Source of the DNA: Firmicutes bacterium UBA4795
GTDB lineage: Bacteria > Bacillota > Desulfotomaculia > Desulfotomaculales > Nap2-2B
Reading direction: 5' to 3'
NCBI GenBank assembly: GCA_002402825.1
Contig: DHGP01000028.1
Coordinates: forward strand, 73,067 to 137,066
Length of the DNA stretch: 64,000 nt
The translations under genes and the position numbers were made by a program. The notes under the pieces were generated by a model. It was not told the origin of the DNA, did no database searches, and saw only the letters and a list, made by a program, of their open reading frames with translations. Below are positions 25,215-33,880 of this stretch, in pieces. Each line of letters opens with the position of its first letter. Positions within the stretch are counted from its first letter, which is position 1.

Positions 25215-27002
25215 TTAGAGTTTAAGAAAATAATGTTGGGGATCAAAAATACGCAACCCCATTATTTCCTCTTTTGTTGGTGGTGAAAACATTTGGATAT
25301 CAGATTTGATTTTTAAGTCCCAGCTACATTGTCCGGTAATTTTATTAATGCTTTCCTGAATTGAGGAAGATTTTTTATCTGGCAGACAGGCAATTAAGGT
25401 AAATTCTTCTTCACCGGGTAATTTTTCAAAAATACCTAAGTCTGAAACAAGGGTTTTTACTTTTTTTCCTGGTGAAGTAACGTAAGAAACTTTTTCTAAA
25501 AATCTTGTTTTATGTTGCGTTCCTATGGCCAATATTTCCTGGGCACTGCTGGCAATGTCGTTTGCTCCACCAGAACCAGCAATATAGGTCTGACCTGGAA
25601 TTTTGGTGGTGTTAATATTTCCGTATTTGTCTACTTCGCCAATACCAATTACCCCAATACACTGGTTGTTAGCTCCGCCCATGTATATACCCATAACGTG
25701 ATGACTATCAGTTAGCGCTTTGCAAGTGTAAAAGTTTCTTTGGTTAAAAAGAGCCGGGTCAAAAGGCCGTGGATTATAACCGTAAAGGCCCACTTCAGCC
25801 ATTAAAGCTATTTCGTACCCTTCATTTTTTAAGCCATAATAACCAAGCCAGGCACTTAAATTGGCAATCCCTGCCCCGGCTAGTATTGTATGGTAATTCT
25901 TAGCTTTAATTTTCTCTCTTATTTTTCTTGCTCCGGCAACCAGTGTCATTTCTAAAGGGGTATATGGTTTGGAAGTAGCATTTTCCAAAGAGAAGCTAAA
26001 ATCATAACCCCAGGCATCAGAATGACTCTTGCCTTTAAGGGCCAAAATTCTTTCTGGGCCTAATTTTTTTAAATAAGCTTCGTGGTTCTGGCAGGACAAA
26101 ACCCACTTGTTTACCCATTTATCGAAATTTTCTGGACTTTTAGCCGCTAACCTTGCTTCATTTACAAATTCGTAGTCTTCCGCATAGCCTGGAAAATCAG
26201 GTAAACCAATATTGGTTAGGCCGGCCGGATGGGCGCCAAAAGGTACTTCACACACACACCTTACATAGTCCCCGGGTAGGGCTACTAGGTGAGCATTTTT
26301 TCTTATGTAGTCTGTATCTACAATTTTTTCTACGGTTACAATAGCTCCGTTTTTGCTGGCCATGGCTCCGTATGTATTTTCCGCCAGGGGTGGGAGTATG
26401 ATAGTATTGCCGTAACAATCAGCGACCCAGCCATGTACAATACTTAAATCGGGGTAAAGAGCCGCCATTATCCCAATTTTTTCACCAGAGCCAAAGGGGT
26501 CCTCGCCCACTAAAAACGACCCTTTATTTTCTTCGGCCATACTGCTCCCAATTATTGACTTAGTAGTGGTCATTGGAAGACCCATGGCTGCGGCTTTAAG
26601 GCGTAAAGGCAGGGTTAGAATGGTCCAGTTTTCTATTTCAACCTGGTTACTTAAATAAGCCCGTTGGTAAACTCCGTTAGGGGCAGGCGTAAAATACGGA
26701 TCGCCACAATAGGTGGTAATAAGCTTTTTTACTAGCCCTGCGTGAACAAGTGCCGCCTGAGGATGGTTCATTGAAATACCAATAAGTGTAAACTCAGGTT
26801 TTGTGCCCCAAAACTGACGGACAATCTCAAATATAGCAGCGGTAGGCCACCTTACCCCCGTTTGGGTTATGTGAATTGCCATTCTGGGTTTAATATATTT
26901 TTTTACAGCCTCTTTTAAAGAACAAACTTTATTACGTCCTTCACTTTTAGGAAAGGTAAATCTCTTTTTTACCGTTGAGTAAAATTCTTCATTATTTTCC
27001 AT
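25215..27002 (-). CDS. Family I CoA-transferase, alpha and beta parts fused
   Basis: The 595-residue protein combines an alpha-like half (about 20-320, with HITQTGVRWPTAAIFEIV and DPFGSGEKIGIMAALYPD) and a beta-like half (about 350-580, with AEVGLYGYNPRPFDP and SGGANDIA). The Glu in AEVGLYG is the likely nucleophile forming the glutamyl-CoA intermediate. The arrangement resembles glutaconate-type CoA-transferases with both subunits joined. It would activate a carboxylic acid using a CoA donor such as acetyl-CoA or succinyl-CoA. The gene sits between the amidohydrolase and an SDR, in the same direction. Confidence 0.82.
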   Translation of the reverse strand: MENNEEFYSTVKKRFTFPKSEGRNKVCSLKEAVKKYIKPRMAIHITQTGVRWPTAAIFEIVRQFWGTKPEFTLIGISMNHPQAALVHAGLVKKLITTYCGDPYFTPAPNGVYQRAYLSNQVEIENWTILTLPLRLKAAAMGLPMTTTKSIIGSSMAEENKGSFLVGEDPFGSGEKIGIMAALYPDLSIVHGWVADCYGNTIILPPLAENTYGAMASKNGAIVTVEKIVDTDYIRKNAHLVALPGDYVRCVCEVPFGAHPAGLTNIGLPDFPGYAEDYEFVNEARLAAKSPENFDKWVNKWVLSCQNHEAYLKKLGPERILALKGKSHSDAWGYDFSFSLENATSKPYTPLEMTLVAGARKIREKIKAKNYHTILAGAGIANLSAWLGYYGLKNEGYEIALMAEVGLYGYNPRPFDPALFNQRNFYTCKALTDSHHVMGIYMGGANNQCIGVIGIGEVDKYGNINTTKIPGQTYIAGSGGANDIASSAQEILAIGTQHKTRFLEKVSYVTSPGKKVKTLVSDLGIFEKLPGEEEFTLIACLPDKKSSSIQESINKITGQCSWDLKIKSDIQMFSPPTKEEIMGLRIFDPQHYFLKL

Positions 27003-27032
27003 TTTTATAAATACCTTAATTTTAAGATAATT

Positions 27033-27791
27033 TTAAAAAACAAAAAGGTCAGTTCCCCCGGATACAATGAGGGTGGTGCCGGTAATATATTTAGCTTTTT
27101 CTGAAGCCAGGAAAGCTACTGCATTGGCGATGTCTTCCGGTTCACCAGGTCGTTGCATGCTTACTATTTTACAAATCCGCTCCCGCATTTTTTCAGGAAT
27201 AGCGTAATATGCATCAGTAGCTATAACTCCAGGCACCACTGCGTTTGCGGTAATATTAGCCCTGGCTCCTTCTAGGGCAATGGTTTTGGTAAGGCCAATT
27301 ATACCTGCTTTACTGGCCGAATAGCTACATTGACCAAATCCACCTAAAATACCGGCCACGGAAGAAATACTTACGATCCGGCCCCACTTACGCTCTAGCA
27401 TAGATTTAATTACCTGTTTTACACAGTAAAAAGCGCCGCTTAAGTTAATGGCAATTTCGTTTTGCCAGGCTTCGGGAGTCATATCCCGCACTTGGGCTGT
27501 GTTAGTGGTAATAGCAGCATTGTTAACTAGAATGTCAACAGGACCTAATTCTTTGGTTATAGAACTAAATGCTTCTACTACCTCGTTATAATTAGCAATA
27601 TTTAACTTTACAGACACTGCTTTTAGCCCTTTATTCTTTAGCTCGGTAGCTGTTTGGACAGCTCCTTCCACATTAACATCAGCAATGACTACCAATGCTC
27701 CTTCTTCGGCCATAACCGAAGCAATAGCCTTACCGATTCCTCTGGCCGAACCTGTTACTACCGCTACCTTTCCTTTTATTCCTAAATCCAC
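27033..27791 (-). CDS. Short-chain dehydrogenase/reductase (second copy)
   Basis: This 252-residue classical SDR has VTGSARGIGKA, VDILVNNAA, a catalytic Ser in VSISSVAGILG and YSASKAG. It is clearly related to, but not a recent copy of, the SDR at 23255. Start is GTG 27791 after AAAGGATG. It probably handles a hydroxyacyl-CoA in the same pathway, and it may compensate for the broken hydroxyacyl-CoA dehydrogenase immediately upstream (inference). Confidence 0.88.
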   Translation of the reverse strand: MDLGIKGKVAVVTGSARGIGKAIASVMAEEGALVVIADVNVEGAVQTATELKNKGLKAVSVKLNIANYNEVVEAFSSITKELGPVDILVNNAAITTNTAQVRDMTPEAWQNEIAINLSGAFYCVKQVIKSMLERKWGRIVSISSVAGILGGFGQCSYSASKAGIIGLTKTIALEGARANITANAVVPGVIATDAYYAIPEKMRERICKIVSMQRPGEPEDIANAVAFLASEKAKYITGTTLIVSGGTDLFVF

Positions 27792-27815
27792 TTAATATCA
27801 TCCTTTCTTTATTTT

Positions 27816-28508
27816 TTATTTGTCATATTTATAAAAACCACGGCCTGTTTTGCGGCCTAACCAACCTGCGGCTACATATTTACGTAATAATGGGCAGGGT
27901 CGGTATTTAGAGTCTCCCAAGCCCTTATAAAGAATTTCAATTACGTATAAAGTGGTATCTAGTCCGATTAAATCAGCCAAAGCTAATGGACCCATGGGAT
28001 GGTTCATGCCCAGTCTCATTACTGCGTCTACGGCTTCAGGGGTACCAATGCCCTCATATACACAATAAATAGCTTCATTAATCATAGGCATAAGTACGCG
28101 GTTAGACACAAATCCTGGGGAATCATTAACCACGACGGGTGTTTTACCCATTTTTTCACTCATAGCTTTAATTACCTCATAAGTTTCATCAGAGGTAGCT
28201 AAACCCCGAATAACTTCTACTAATTGCATGACAGGAACAGGATTCATAAAGTGCATGCCAATAACTTTTTCCGGTCTTTTGGTAAAAACAGCTATTTCGG
28301 TAATGGTTAAAGTAGAAGTATTAGTCGCCAGAATGGTATGGGGAGGGCAAACTTCATCAAGTTCTTTAAAGATTCTCCCTTTAATTTCCATATTTTCAAT
28401 TGCTGCTTCAACTACCAGGTCAACATTTTTGGCCTCTTTTAAGCTTAAGGCTGGGATAATGTTTTTAAGGATAGTTTTTTTGCGGGCCTCATCCATCCGA
28501 CCCTTTTT
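27816..28508 (-). pseudogene. 3-hydroxyacyl-CoA dehydrogenase lacking its NAD-binding N-terminus
   Basis: The reading frame encodes about 227 residues of a 3-hydroxybutyryl-CoA dehydrogenase-like enzyme: VDLVVEAAIENMEIKGRIF, ATNTSTLTITE, GMHFMNPVPVMQLVEV, and the C-terminal domain ending GWLGRKTGRGFYKYDK. Family members are about 280 residues and start with a GxGxxG Rossmann motif. Here homology begins at KKGRMDEARKKT, and the first 55 or so residues are absent. Immediately upstream lies a 16-bp inverted repeat and then the end of the DUF35 gene, so the 5' end appears deleted. Activity is unlikely. Confidence 0.8.
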
Positions 28509-28522
28509 ACATCACGGCTAGC

Positions 28523-28583
28523 GAGGGTAAATACAACATGCCCAAGTTATAATATTTTTAATTTCTTTGTTGTATTTACCCTC
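28523..28583. repeat. 16-bp perfect inverted repeat at the hydroxyacyl-CoA dehydrogenase truncation point
   Basis: GAGGGTAAATACAACA (28523-28538) and its exact complement (28568-28583) enclose 29 bp of A/T-rich DNA. The repeat lies where the 5' end of the dehydrogenase gene should be. It may be a deletion scar of a mobile element or a strong hairpin. Confidence 0.65.
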
Positions 28584-28596
28584 ATTTATTTAAATT

Positions 28597-29037
28597 TTAC
28601 ATTAAGGAAAAGGTTATTGCCACCATCTCCGGTGTGAGTTTGCCATCTTTGCCAATCGGTCCACAGTATTTTACATTAGGAGGAGCTGGTTTACAGCCTA
28701 TTTTAACCTTTTTTCCTATTATTTCATCCGTAACTTTATCTGGGTCAACACCAACAAGATTTCCCACTAAATTAGGTCCTTCTTCTAGTTGAGCTAAAGC
28801 TACAATATAAGGTACTACGCCTTCAAAGCCCTCTGGGCTTACCCTTATAATTGTATAACTTTTTATTTCTGCTCTCCCTTTAAATTCCACCACTACCATA
28901 TCCATACTGGCACACTCATTGCAGTTAATCTTTGGTGGGCAAGTATATGCACCGCAACTGTTACACTTAAATCCCATTAGTTTTCCGCTTTTCAAGGCTT
29001 CGTTAAATTCTTTATGAGGTAATTTATAGGTTACCAT
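28597..29037 (-). CDS. DUF35 zinc-ribbon/OB-fold protein, partner of thiolase at 29050
   Basis: The 146-residue protein has a zinc ribbon (CNSCGAYTCPPKINCNECAS) and an OB-fold (FKGRAEIKSYTIIRVSPEGF, PYIVALAQLEEGP). It follows its thiolase by 12 bp, so the two are translated together. It closely resembles the DUF35 protein at 31201, showing that the thiolase-DUF35 pair was duplicated. It should be the acyl-CoA-binding subunit of the complex. Confidence 0.9.
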   Translation of the reverse strand: MVTYKLPHKEFNEALKSGKLMGFKCNSCGAYTCPPKINCNECASMDMVVVEFKGRAEIKSYTIIRVSPEGFEGVVPYIVALAQLEEGPNLVGNLVGVDPDKVTDEIIGKKVKIGCKPAPPNVKYCGPIGKDGKLTPEMVAITFSLM

Positions 29038-29049
29038 TTTTATCCTCCT

Positions 29050-30228
29050 TTAACCTTTAATTCCAAAAAGTATATTACAAATAACACCTGAATCTCCGCC
29101 TAAAGTATCAGTAAGGCCAATCTTTGCTCCCTCCACCTGGGTGCCCCGCTCCACAAACTCTCCTCTTAATTGCTTAACTATTTCGTAAGCCTGGGCAGCG
29201 CCAGTAGCGCCAATGGGGTGACCCTTAGATTTAAGACCACCAGAAGGATTAATGGGAATCCGGCCGCCTATTTGGGTTTCGCCTTTTTCCACAGCTTCAC
29301 TGGCAGTGCCAAAGTCAAAAAAGCCTAGGCATTCAGTAGCTACGATTTCAGCAATGGTAAAGCAGTCATGAACTTCTGCTACGTCTATATCTTTTGGTTC
29401 AATACCGGCCATGGCATAAGCTGTTTTTGCGGCAGCTACTCTAGACTCAATTAACGTAAAATCTTTTTGTCTATATAAAGGGGCTCCCGAGCCTTGACCT
29501 ACCCCCAAGATATATACAGGTTTTTCCACCATTTTTTTAGCTTTTTCTTCGGTGGTTATTATAATTGCCGCTGCTCCGTCAGTAAAGGGGCAACAATCAA
29601 GAAGCTGTAAAGGTTCAGCAATCATTGGGCCGCTTAATACCTCTTCCACTGTAATTTCTTTACGGAACTGGGCTAAAGGATTTTTAGCCCCGTTTTTATG
29701 GTTCTTAACGGCTACCATAGCCATTCTCTCTTTAAGTTTAGATAAAGGAATGCCGTATTTTTTAGAATATAAACGACTTAATATAGCAAAGACACCTGGA
29801 AAGGTAAGACCTGTCATACCTTCATAATATTGTTCAGTAGCCATGTTAAAAGTTCTGGTAGCTAAAGGTGTACCCATTGCTAGTTCCCTTTCCGTACCTC
29901 CGGCTAAAACCACATCGTAAAAACCGCCCGCTACAGCAACAAAAGCATCCCTGATGGCCATTGAAGCACTGGCACAGGCTCCTTCAAACCTTAAGGATGG
30001 TGTTCCCACAGAAAGACCTATTTCTCTAGCCGCGTAAGGAGCCATAAGGGCTTGGCCTTCTTCAAAATCACCAAAAACATTACCTAAATACAAACACTGA
30101 ATATCACTCGGTTTAATATTTGACCCAATAATAGCTTCCATAGCGGCTTCGGCAAACATTTCGATACTAGATTTTTCCGACTTACCAAACTTTGTCATAC
30201 CCACCCCGGCTACACATACTTTACGCAT
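29050..30228 (-). CDS. Thiolase (SCP-x type), second copy
   Basis: The 392-residue thiolase has a nucleophile region FEGACASASMAIRDAF, then VHDCFTIAE and the C-terminal KGHPIGATGAAQAYEIVKQL. Start MRKVCVAGVGMTKFG is typical. It is a close paralogue of the thiolase at 31623. With the DUF35 protein downstream it should cleave a 3-oxoacyl-CoA. It begins the second repeat of the thiolase-DUF35 module in the cluster, downstream of the crotonase gene. Confidence 0.91.
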   Translation of the reverse strand: MRKVCVAGVGMTKFGKSEKSSIEMFAEAAMEAIIGSNIKPSDIQCLYLGNVFGDFEEGQALMAPYAAREIGLSVGTPSLRFEGACASASMAIRDAFVAVAGGFYDVVLAGGTERELAMGTPLATRTFNMATEQYYEGMTGLTFPGVFAILSRLYSKKYGIPLSKLKERMAMVAVKNHKNGAKNPLAQFRKEITVEEVLSGPMIAEPLQLLDCCPFTDGAAAIIITTEEKAKKMVEKPVYILGVGQGSGAPLYRQKDFTLIESRVAAAKTAYAMAGIEPKDIDVAEVHDCFTIAEIVATECLGFFDFGTASEAVEKGETQIGGRIPINPSGGLKSKGHPIGATGAAQAYEIVKQLRGEFVERGTQVEGAKIGLTDTLGGDSGVICNILFGIKG

Positions 30229-30264
30229 TAACTATACCTCCCTCTCTAGTTTTTATTTTAAAGC

Positions 30265-31041
30265 CTAACGGTTGCGAAATTGAGGTTTGCGTTTTTCCAT
30301 AAATGCCTTTGTTCCTTCGTGCATATCTTCCGTAGAAAACAGCATCCCAAAACCTCGAGATTCGTATTTTAACGCTGAAGGTAATTCTAACCCCATCCCA
30401 GTATTTACTAAATCTTTTATGGTCGCTAAAGCCAAACCTGGCTTACTAGCAAACTCTGCGGCTATTTTTGTAGCTTCATTTAACACCTCCCCTTCAGGCA
30501 CAACTTTTTGAACCAAGCCTATTTGATATGCTTCGTTAGCGCTTATGGGCTGTCCTGAGAAAAGCATCCATTTAGCCCAGCCAGAATTAACTAAGCGTGG
30601 CAGACGTTGGGTCCCACCTGCTCCTGGTAAAAGCCCTAAATTAATTTCTGGAACACCAAGTCTTGCCTTTTCTGAGGCAAGGCGTACATCACAGCTTAAA
30701 GCCAATTCAAGACAGCCGCCTAAGGCAATACCTCCAATGGCGGCAATGACCGGCTTGGGAAGATTTTCGATTTCAAGAAAAAGGTTATGTATATCTCTTG
30801 AATAAAGGTAACTGTCAAATACGCTTAGTTGACTTATTTCATCAATATCTGCCCCTGCGCCAAAAACCTTTTCTCCTCCGGTAATAATAACCGTTTTAAT
30901 TTCATTAGAATCATGGAATTTTTTTATGGCTGTGCCCATCTCGGCTACTACTTTCCGGTTTAATGCATTTAGCTTCTTAGGACGGTTAAGGGTTATTATT
31001 CCCACGGCTTCTTTTTGTTCTAACAAGATAGTTTCGTACAA
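30265..31041 (-). CDS. Enoyl-CoA hydratase/isomerase (crotonase family)
   Basis: The 258-residue crotonase has the oxyanion-hole segment GGEKVFGAGADIDEI, the signature IGGIALGGCLELALSCDVR with its catalytic-region Glu, and VPEINLGLLPGAGGTQRL with the second Glu. These fit a true enoyl-CoA hydratase. It would hydrate the double bond made by the acyl-CoA dehydrogenase, a BbsH-like role. TTG 31041 is the start, after GAGGGGGG. It lies between two thiolase-DUF35 modules. Confidence 0.92.
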   Translation of the reverse strand: MYETILLEQKEAVGIITLNRPKKLNALNRKVVAEMGTAIKKFHDSNEIKTVIITGGEKVFGAGADIDEISQLSVFDSYLYSRDIHNLFLEIENLPKPVIAAIGGIALGGCLELALSCDVRLASEKARLGVPEINLGLLPGAGGTQRLPRLVNSGWAKWMLFSGQPISANEAYQIGLVQKVVPEGEVLNEATKIAAEFASKPGLALATIKDLVNTGMGLELPSALKYESRGFGMLFSTEDMHEGTKAFMEKRKPQFRNR

Positions 31042-31200
31042 TTTATTCCCCCCTCTTAAAATCGCTCTTTAAAATTATTCTTTAAAAAATTATTCTTTTA
31101 ATATTCTAGCTTAACTTTAATTTTTCCTTCTTTATTTCGAAAAAATAACCACGGTAGGCTCTACCCTGGTTATTTTTCAAATTATTAATAAAAAAATTTA

Positions 31201-31605
31201 TTATTCAGCGATAGTAAAAGCCGGCGTTACCCCTTCGTCAGGCGTATAGTTCATTTTAGGAAGGACCTTTGCTCCTACCGTAACCTTTTTACCAATTATA
31301 TTATCCATCTTAGCTTTATCCGGATCAACATTAACAATATTACCCATTAACCATGGTCCTTCTTCTAGTTCTGCTATGGCCACAATATAAGGAGCGTCAT
31401 AACCTTCTGGAGCAACTCTAATTACCGTGAAAGTTTTAATTACCCCTTTTCCGCTTAAGGTAACTACTTCAGTATTTGTACTACCGCATTTATCACAGCA
31501 TAATTTTGGCGGTGCGGTATAGCTACTACAATCATTGCATTTTAACCCAAGTAACTTTCCTTCTTTAAGGGCTTCAAAATATTGTTTATAAGTTAATTTG
31601 TACAT
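31201..31605 (-). CDS. DUF35 zinc-ribbon/OB-fold protein, partner of thiolase at 31623
   Basis: The 134-residue protein has the zinc ribbon CNDCSSYTAPPKLCCDKCGS and the OB-fold segment VIKTFTVIRVAPEGYDAPYI. It lies 17 bp after its thiolase. It is similar along its length to the DUF35 protein at 28597, with a shorter C-terminus. Expected role: CoA-binding subunit of the thiolase complex. A 160-bp A/T-rich gap follows before the crotonase gene. Confidence 0.9.
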   Translation of the reverse strand: MYKLTYKQYFEALKEGKLLGLKCNDCSSYTAPPKLCCDKCGSTNTEVVTLSGKGVIKTFTVIRVAPEGYDAPYIVAIAELEEGPWLMGNIVNVDPDKAKMDNIIGKKVTVGAKVLPKMNYTPDEGVTPAFTIAE

Positions 31606-31622
31606 TATTAAACCCCCTATTT

Positions 31623-32789
31623 TTAGATTCCTAAAATAAGATTTACAATTGTGCCTGCATCGCCACCTAATGTATCGGTCATTCCTATCCTTGCGTTTTC
31701 AACTTGTCTTGCGCCGCACTCTCCTCTTAATTGTTTTACAATCTCGTATACCTGAGCTGCTCCAGTAGCTCCAACCGGGTGTCCTTTTGCCTTAAGACCT
31801 CCCGAGGGATTGATGGCTATTTTTCCTCCAATTTCTGTTTCGCCTTTTTCCACGGCTTCACTGGCCGTACCAAAATCATAAAATCCTAGATTTTCTAGTA
31901 AGACTATTTCGGCTATGGTAAAGCAATCGTGTACTTCTGCCACGTTAATATCTTTAGGTCCTACGCCTGCCATTTTATAAGCCTGTTTTGCTGAAGCGAT
32001 CCGGGAAGGCATTATGGTATAGTCTTTTTGCCTGCCCAAAGAGCCGGCGGAACCCTGACCGGTGCCAAGAATATATACTGGTTTTTCAACGTGTTTTTTA
32101 GCGATTTCGTCAGTGGTTATTACTATTGCGGCGGCTCCATCTGAAAAAGGACAGCAATCAAAAAGTTGGAGGGGGTCGGCCACGACAAAACTTTTTAATA
32201 CTGTTTCTACGGTAATCTCTTTTTGAAATTGCGCTTTAGGATTTTTTGCGCCGTTTTTATGATTTTTAACCGCTACCATAGCCATTCTTTCTTTAAGCTT
32301 GGGTAAGGGAATATTATACTTGTCTGCGTATAGGTGAGCAAGCATGGCAAAAACACCAGGAAAAGTTAAACCACTAAATTCTTCGTATTTACTGTCAGTA
32401 GCCATAGCGAATGTACGTGTAGCCATTGATGTGCTTAAAGCCAAAGCTCTTTCTGTGCCGCCGGCAATAACAATGTCATAAGCACCGGAAGCCACCAGCA
32501 AAAAGGCATTTTTAATTGCTATCGAGGCAGAAGCACATGCCCCCTCAAATCTCATGGCCGTTGTTTCTGGCGGTAGACCTATTTCATTAGCGCAAAAACT
32601 GGCCATATTTACTTGACCTTCTGCAAAATCCCCTAACCCGTTACCGAGAAATAATGCCTGGACGTTTTTTGGTTTAATGTTTGAAGTATTTATTGCATCC
32701 ATGGCAGCTTCGGCAAACAATTCTACCTGACTTTTTTCAGTAGGACCAAATTTGGTCATTCCTACACCCATAATGGCAACTTTCCTCAT
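31623..32789 (-). CDS. Thiolase (SCP-x type), third copy
   Basis: The 388-residue thiolase starts MRKVAIMGVGMTKFG. It has the nucleophile region FEGACASASIAIKNAF, VHDCFTIAE and KGHPVGATGAAQVYEIVKQL. It is the first gene of the acyl-CoA cluster in the direction of transcription. GGAGG sits about 12 nt before its ATG. The 167-bp region upstream (32790-32956) is A/T-rich and should hold the cluster promoter, but I cannot pick a convincing -35/-10 pair. It is a close paralogue of the thiolase at 29050. Confidence 0.91.
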   Translation of the reverse strand: MRKVAIMGVGMTKFGPTEKSQVELFAEAAMDAINTSNIKPKNVQALFLGNGLGDFAEGQVNMASFCANEIGLPPETTAMRFEGACASASIAIKNAFLLVASGAYDIVIAGGTERALALSTSMATRTFAMATDSKYEEFSGLTFPGVFAMLAHLYADKYNIPLPKLKERMAMVAVKNHKNGAKNPKAQFQKEITVETVLKSFVVADPLQLFDCCPFSDGAAAIVITTDEIAKKHVEKPVYILGTGQGSAGSLGRQKDYTIMPSRIASAKQAYKMAGVGPKDINVAEVHDCFTIAEIVLLENLGFYDFGTASEAVEKGETEIGGKIAINPSGGLKAKGHPVGATGAAQVYEIVKQLRGECGARQVENARIGMTDTLGGDAGTIVNLILGI

Positions 32790-32956
32790 AAATTACAATA
32801 ACCTCCTTAAGTTTATATTATTACAAAAACAATTTAAATACTTGAAATAAAGAATTTCTTTAGTTATGACGAAATGTACTTACGTATAGTAATTATAATT
32901 CTACTTCTTGTATCTTTCTCCTTCTTTATATAAAAAATAATAAAAAATAATTTTTA

Positions 32957-33877
32957 CTACTTACAATGGGCCGTACCAACCAAATCACTAAGTCTTTCAA
33001 TCTTATTTTCCCTTAAGTAATTTTCAATTCCTTCTAAAATATCTATTGTGGCTCGCGGGTTAATAAAGTTTGCTGTTCCTACGGCAACAGCTTTTGCCCC
33101 GGCCATAATAAACTCTAAGGCATCCTGGGCGGTAAAAATGCCTCCCATCCCAATGATAGGCAAGGATACCTCTTTAAAAACCTGCCAGACGGCTCTTAGG
33201 GCTATTGGTTTTATAGCCGGGCCAGATAAGCCCCCAAAGATATTTCCCAGGATAGGGCGGCGCTTTTTTAAATCTATGGCTATTCCTAAAACGGTGTTAA
33301 TCAAAGAAAGAGCGTCTGCTCCGGCCTGGGCTACCACCTGGGCAACAGTTTCTATGCGGGTGACGTTAGGAGATAGCTTAACAATTACGGGTAAACAGGT
33401 GTTATTTTTTACCGCCCGGGTAACTTCTGCGGCGGCCGCCGGGTCACTGCCAAACTGCAGTCCCCCTTTTTTTACGTTAGGACAAGAAATATTTACTTCT
33501 AACGCAGCGATATTATTTAATTTACTTAGTTTAGCTGCTAAGGCCGCGTATTCTTCAACTGTTTCTCCCGCCATATTAACAATTACCGGAACATTAAATT
33601 GACTTAAGTAAGGAAGAATTATGGCAGCAAAGTAATCAACGCCGGGGTTTTGCAATCCAATAGCGTTAAGGATGCCGGCGGGCGTTTCTACCAGTCGGGG
33701 CGGCGGGTTACCGGGGTGAGGGAGTAAAGTAAGGCCCTTAACAGTTATGGCCCCCAGCCGGTTTAAGTCTACGTAAGGAGCATACTCCTGGCCAAAACCA
33801 AAAGTACCGGAAGCGGTAATAACCGGGTTTTTTAACTTTAAGCCGGCTATTTCTACGGTTAAATCAATGGCTACCAA
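32957..33877 (-). CDS. pyrD: Dihydroorotate dehydrogenase B, catalytic subunit
   Basis: The 306-residue class 1B dihydroorotate dehydrogenase oxidises dihydroorotate with FMN. Motifs include LKNPVITASGTFGFG, LEVNISCPN with the class 1B active-site Cys region, and PIIGMGGIFTAQDALEFIMAGA for phosphate binding. The start is TTG 33877 after GGGAGG. It lies 3 bp after pyrK, which supplies the FAD/[2Fe-2S] electron-transfer subunit so that NAD can act as acceptor. It is the last gene of the cysK-pyrR-pyrK-pyrD run. Confidence 0.94.
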   Translation of the reverse strand: MVAIDLTVEIAGLKLKNPVITASGTFGFGQEYAPYVDLNRLGAITVKGLTLLPHPGNPPPRLVETPAGILNAIGLQNPGVDYFAAIILPYLSQFNVPVIVNMAGETVEEYAALAAKLSKLNNIAALEVNISCPNVKKGGLQFGSDPAAAAEVTRAVKNNTCLPVIVKLSPNVTRIETVAQVVAQAGADALSLINTVLGIAIDLKKRRPILGNIFGGLSGPAIKPIALRAVWQVFKEVSLPIIGMGGIFTAQDALEFIMAGAKAVAVGTANFINPRATIDILEGIENYLRENKIERLSDLVGTAHCK

Positions 33878-33880
33878 AGA

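Noticed and set aside
19128..32789. Toluene degradation operon (bbs proper)
   Set aside because: Enzyme types match but order, copy number and extra genes differ, and benzylsuccinate synthase is absent from the window. Only a bbs-like pathway can be claimed.
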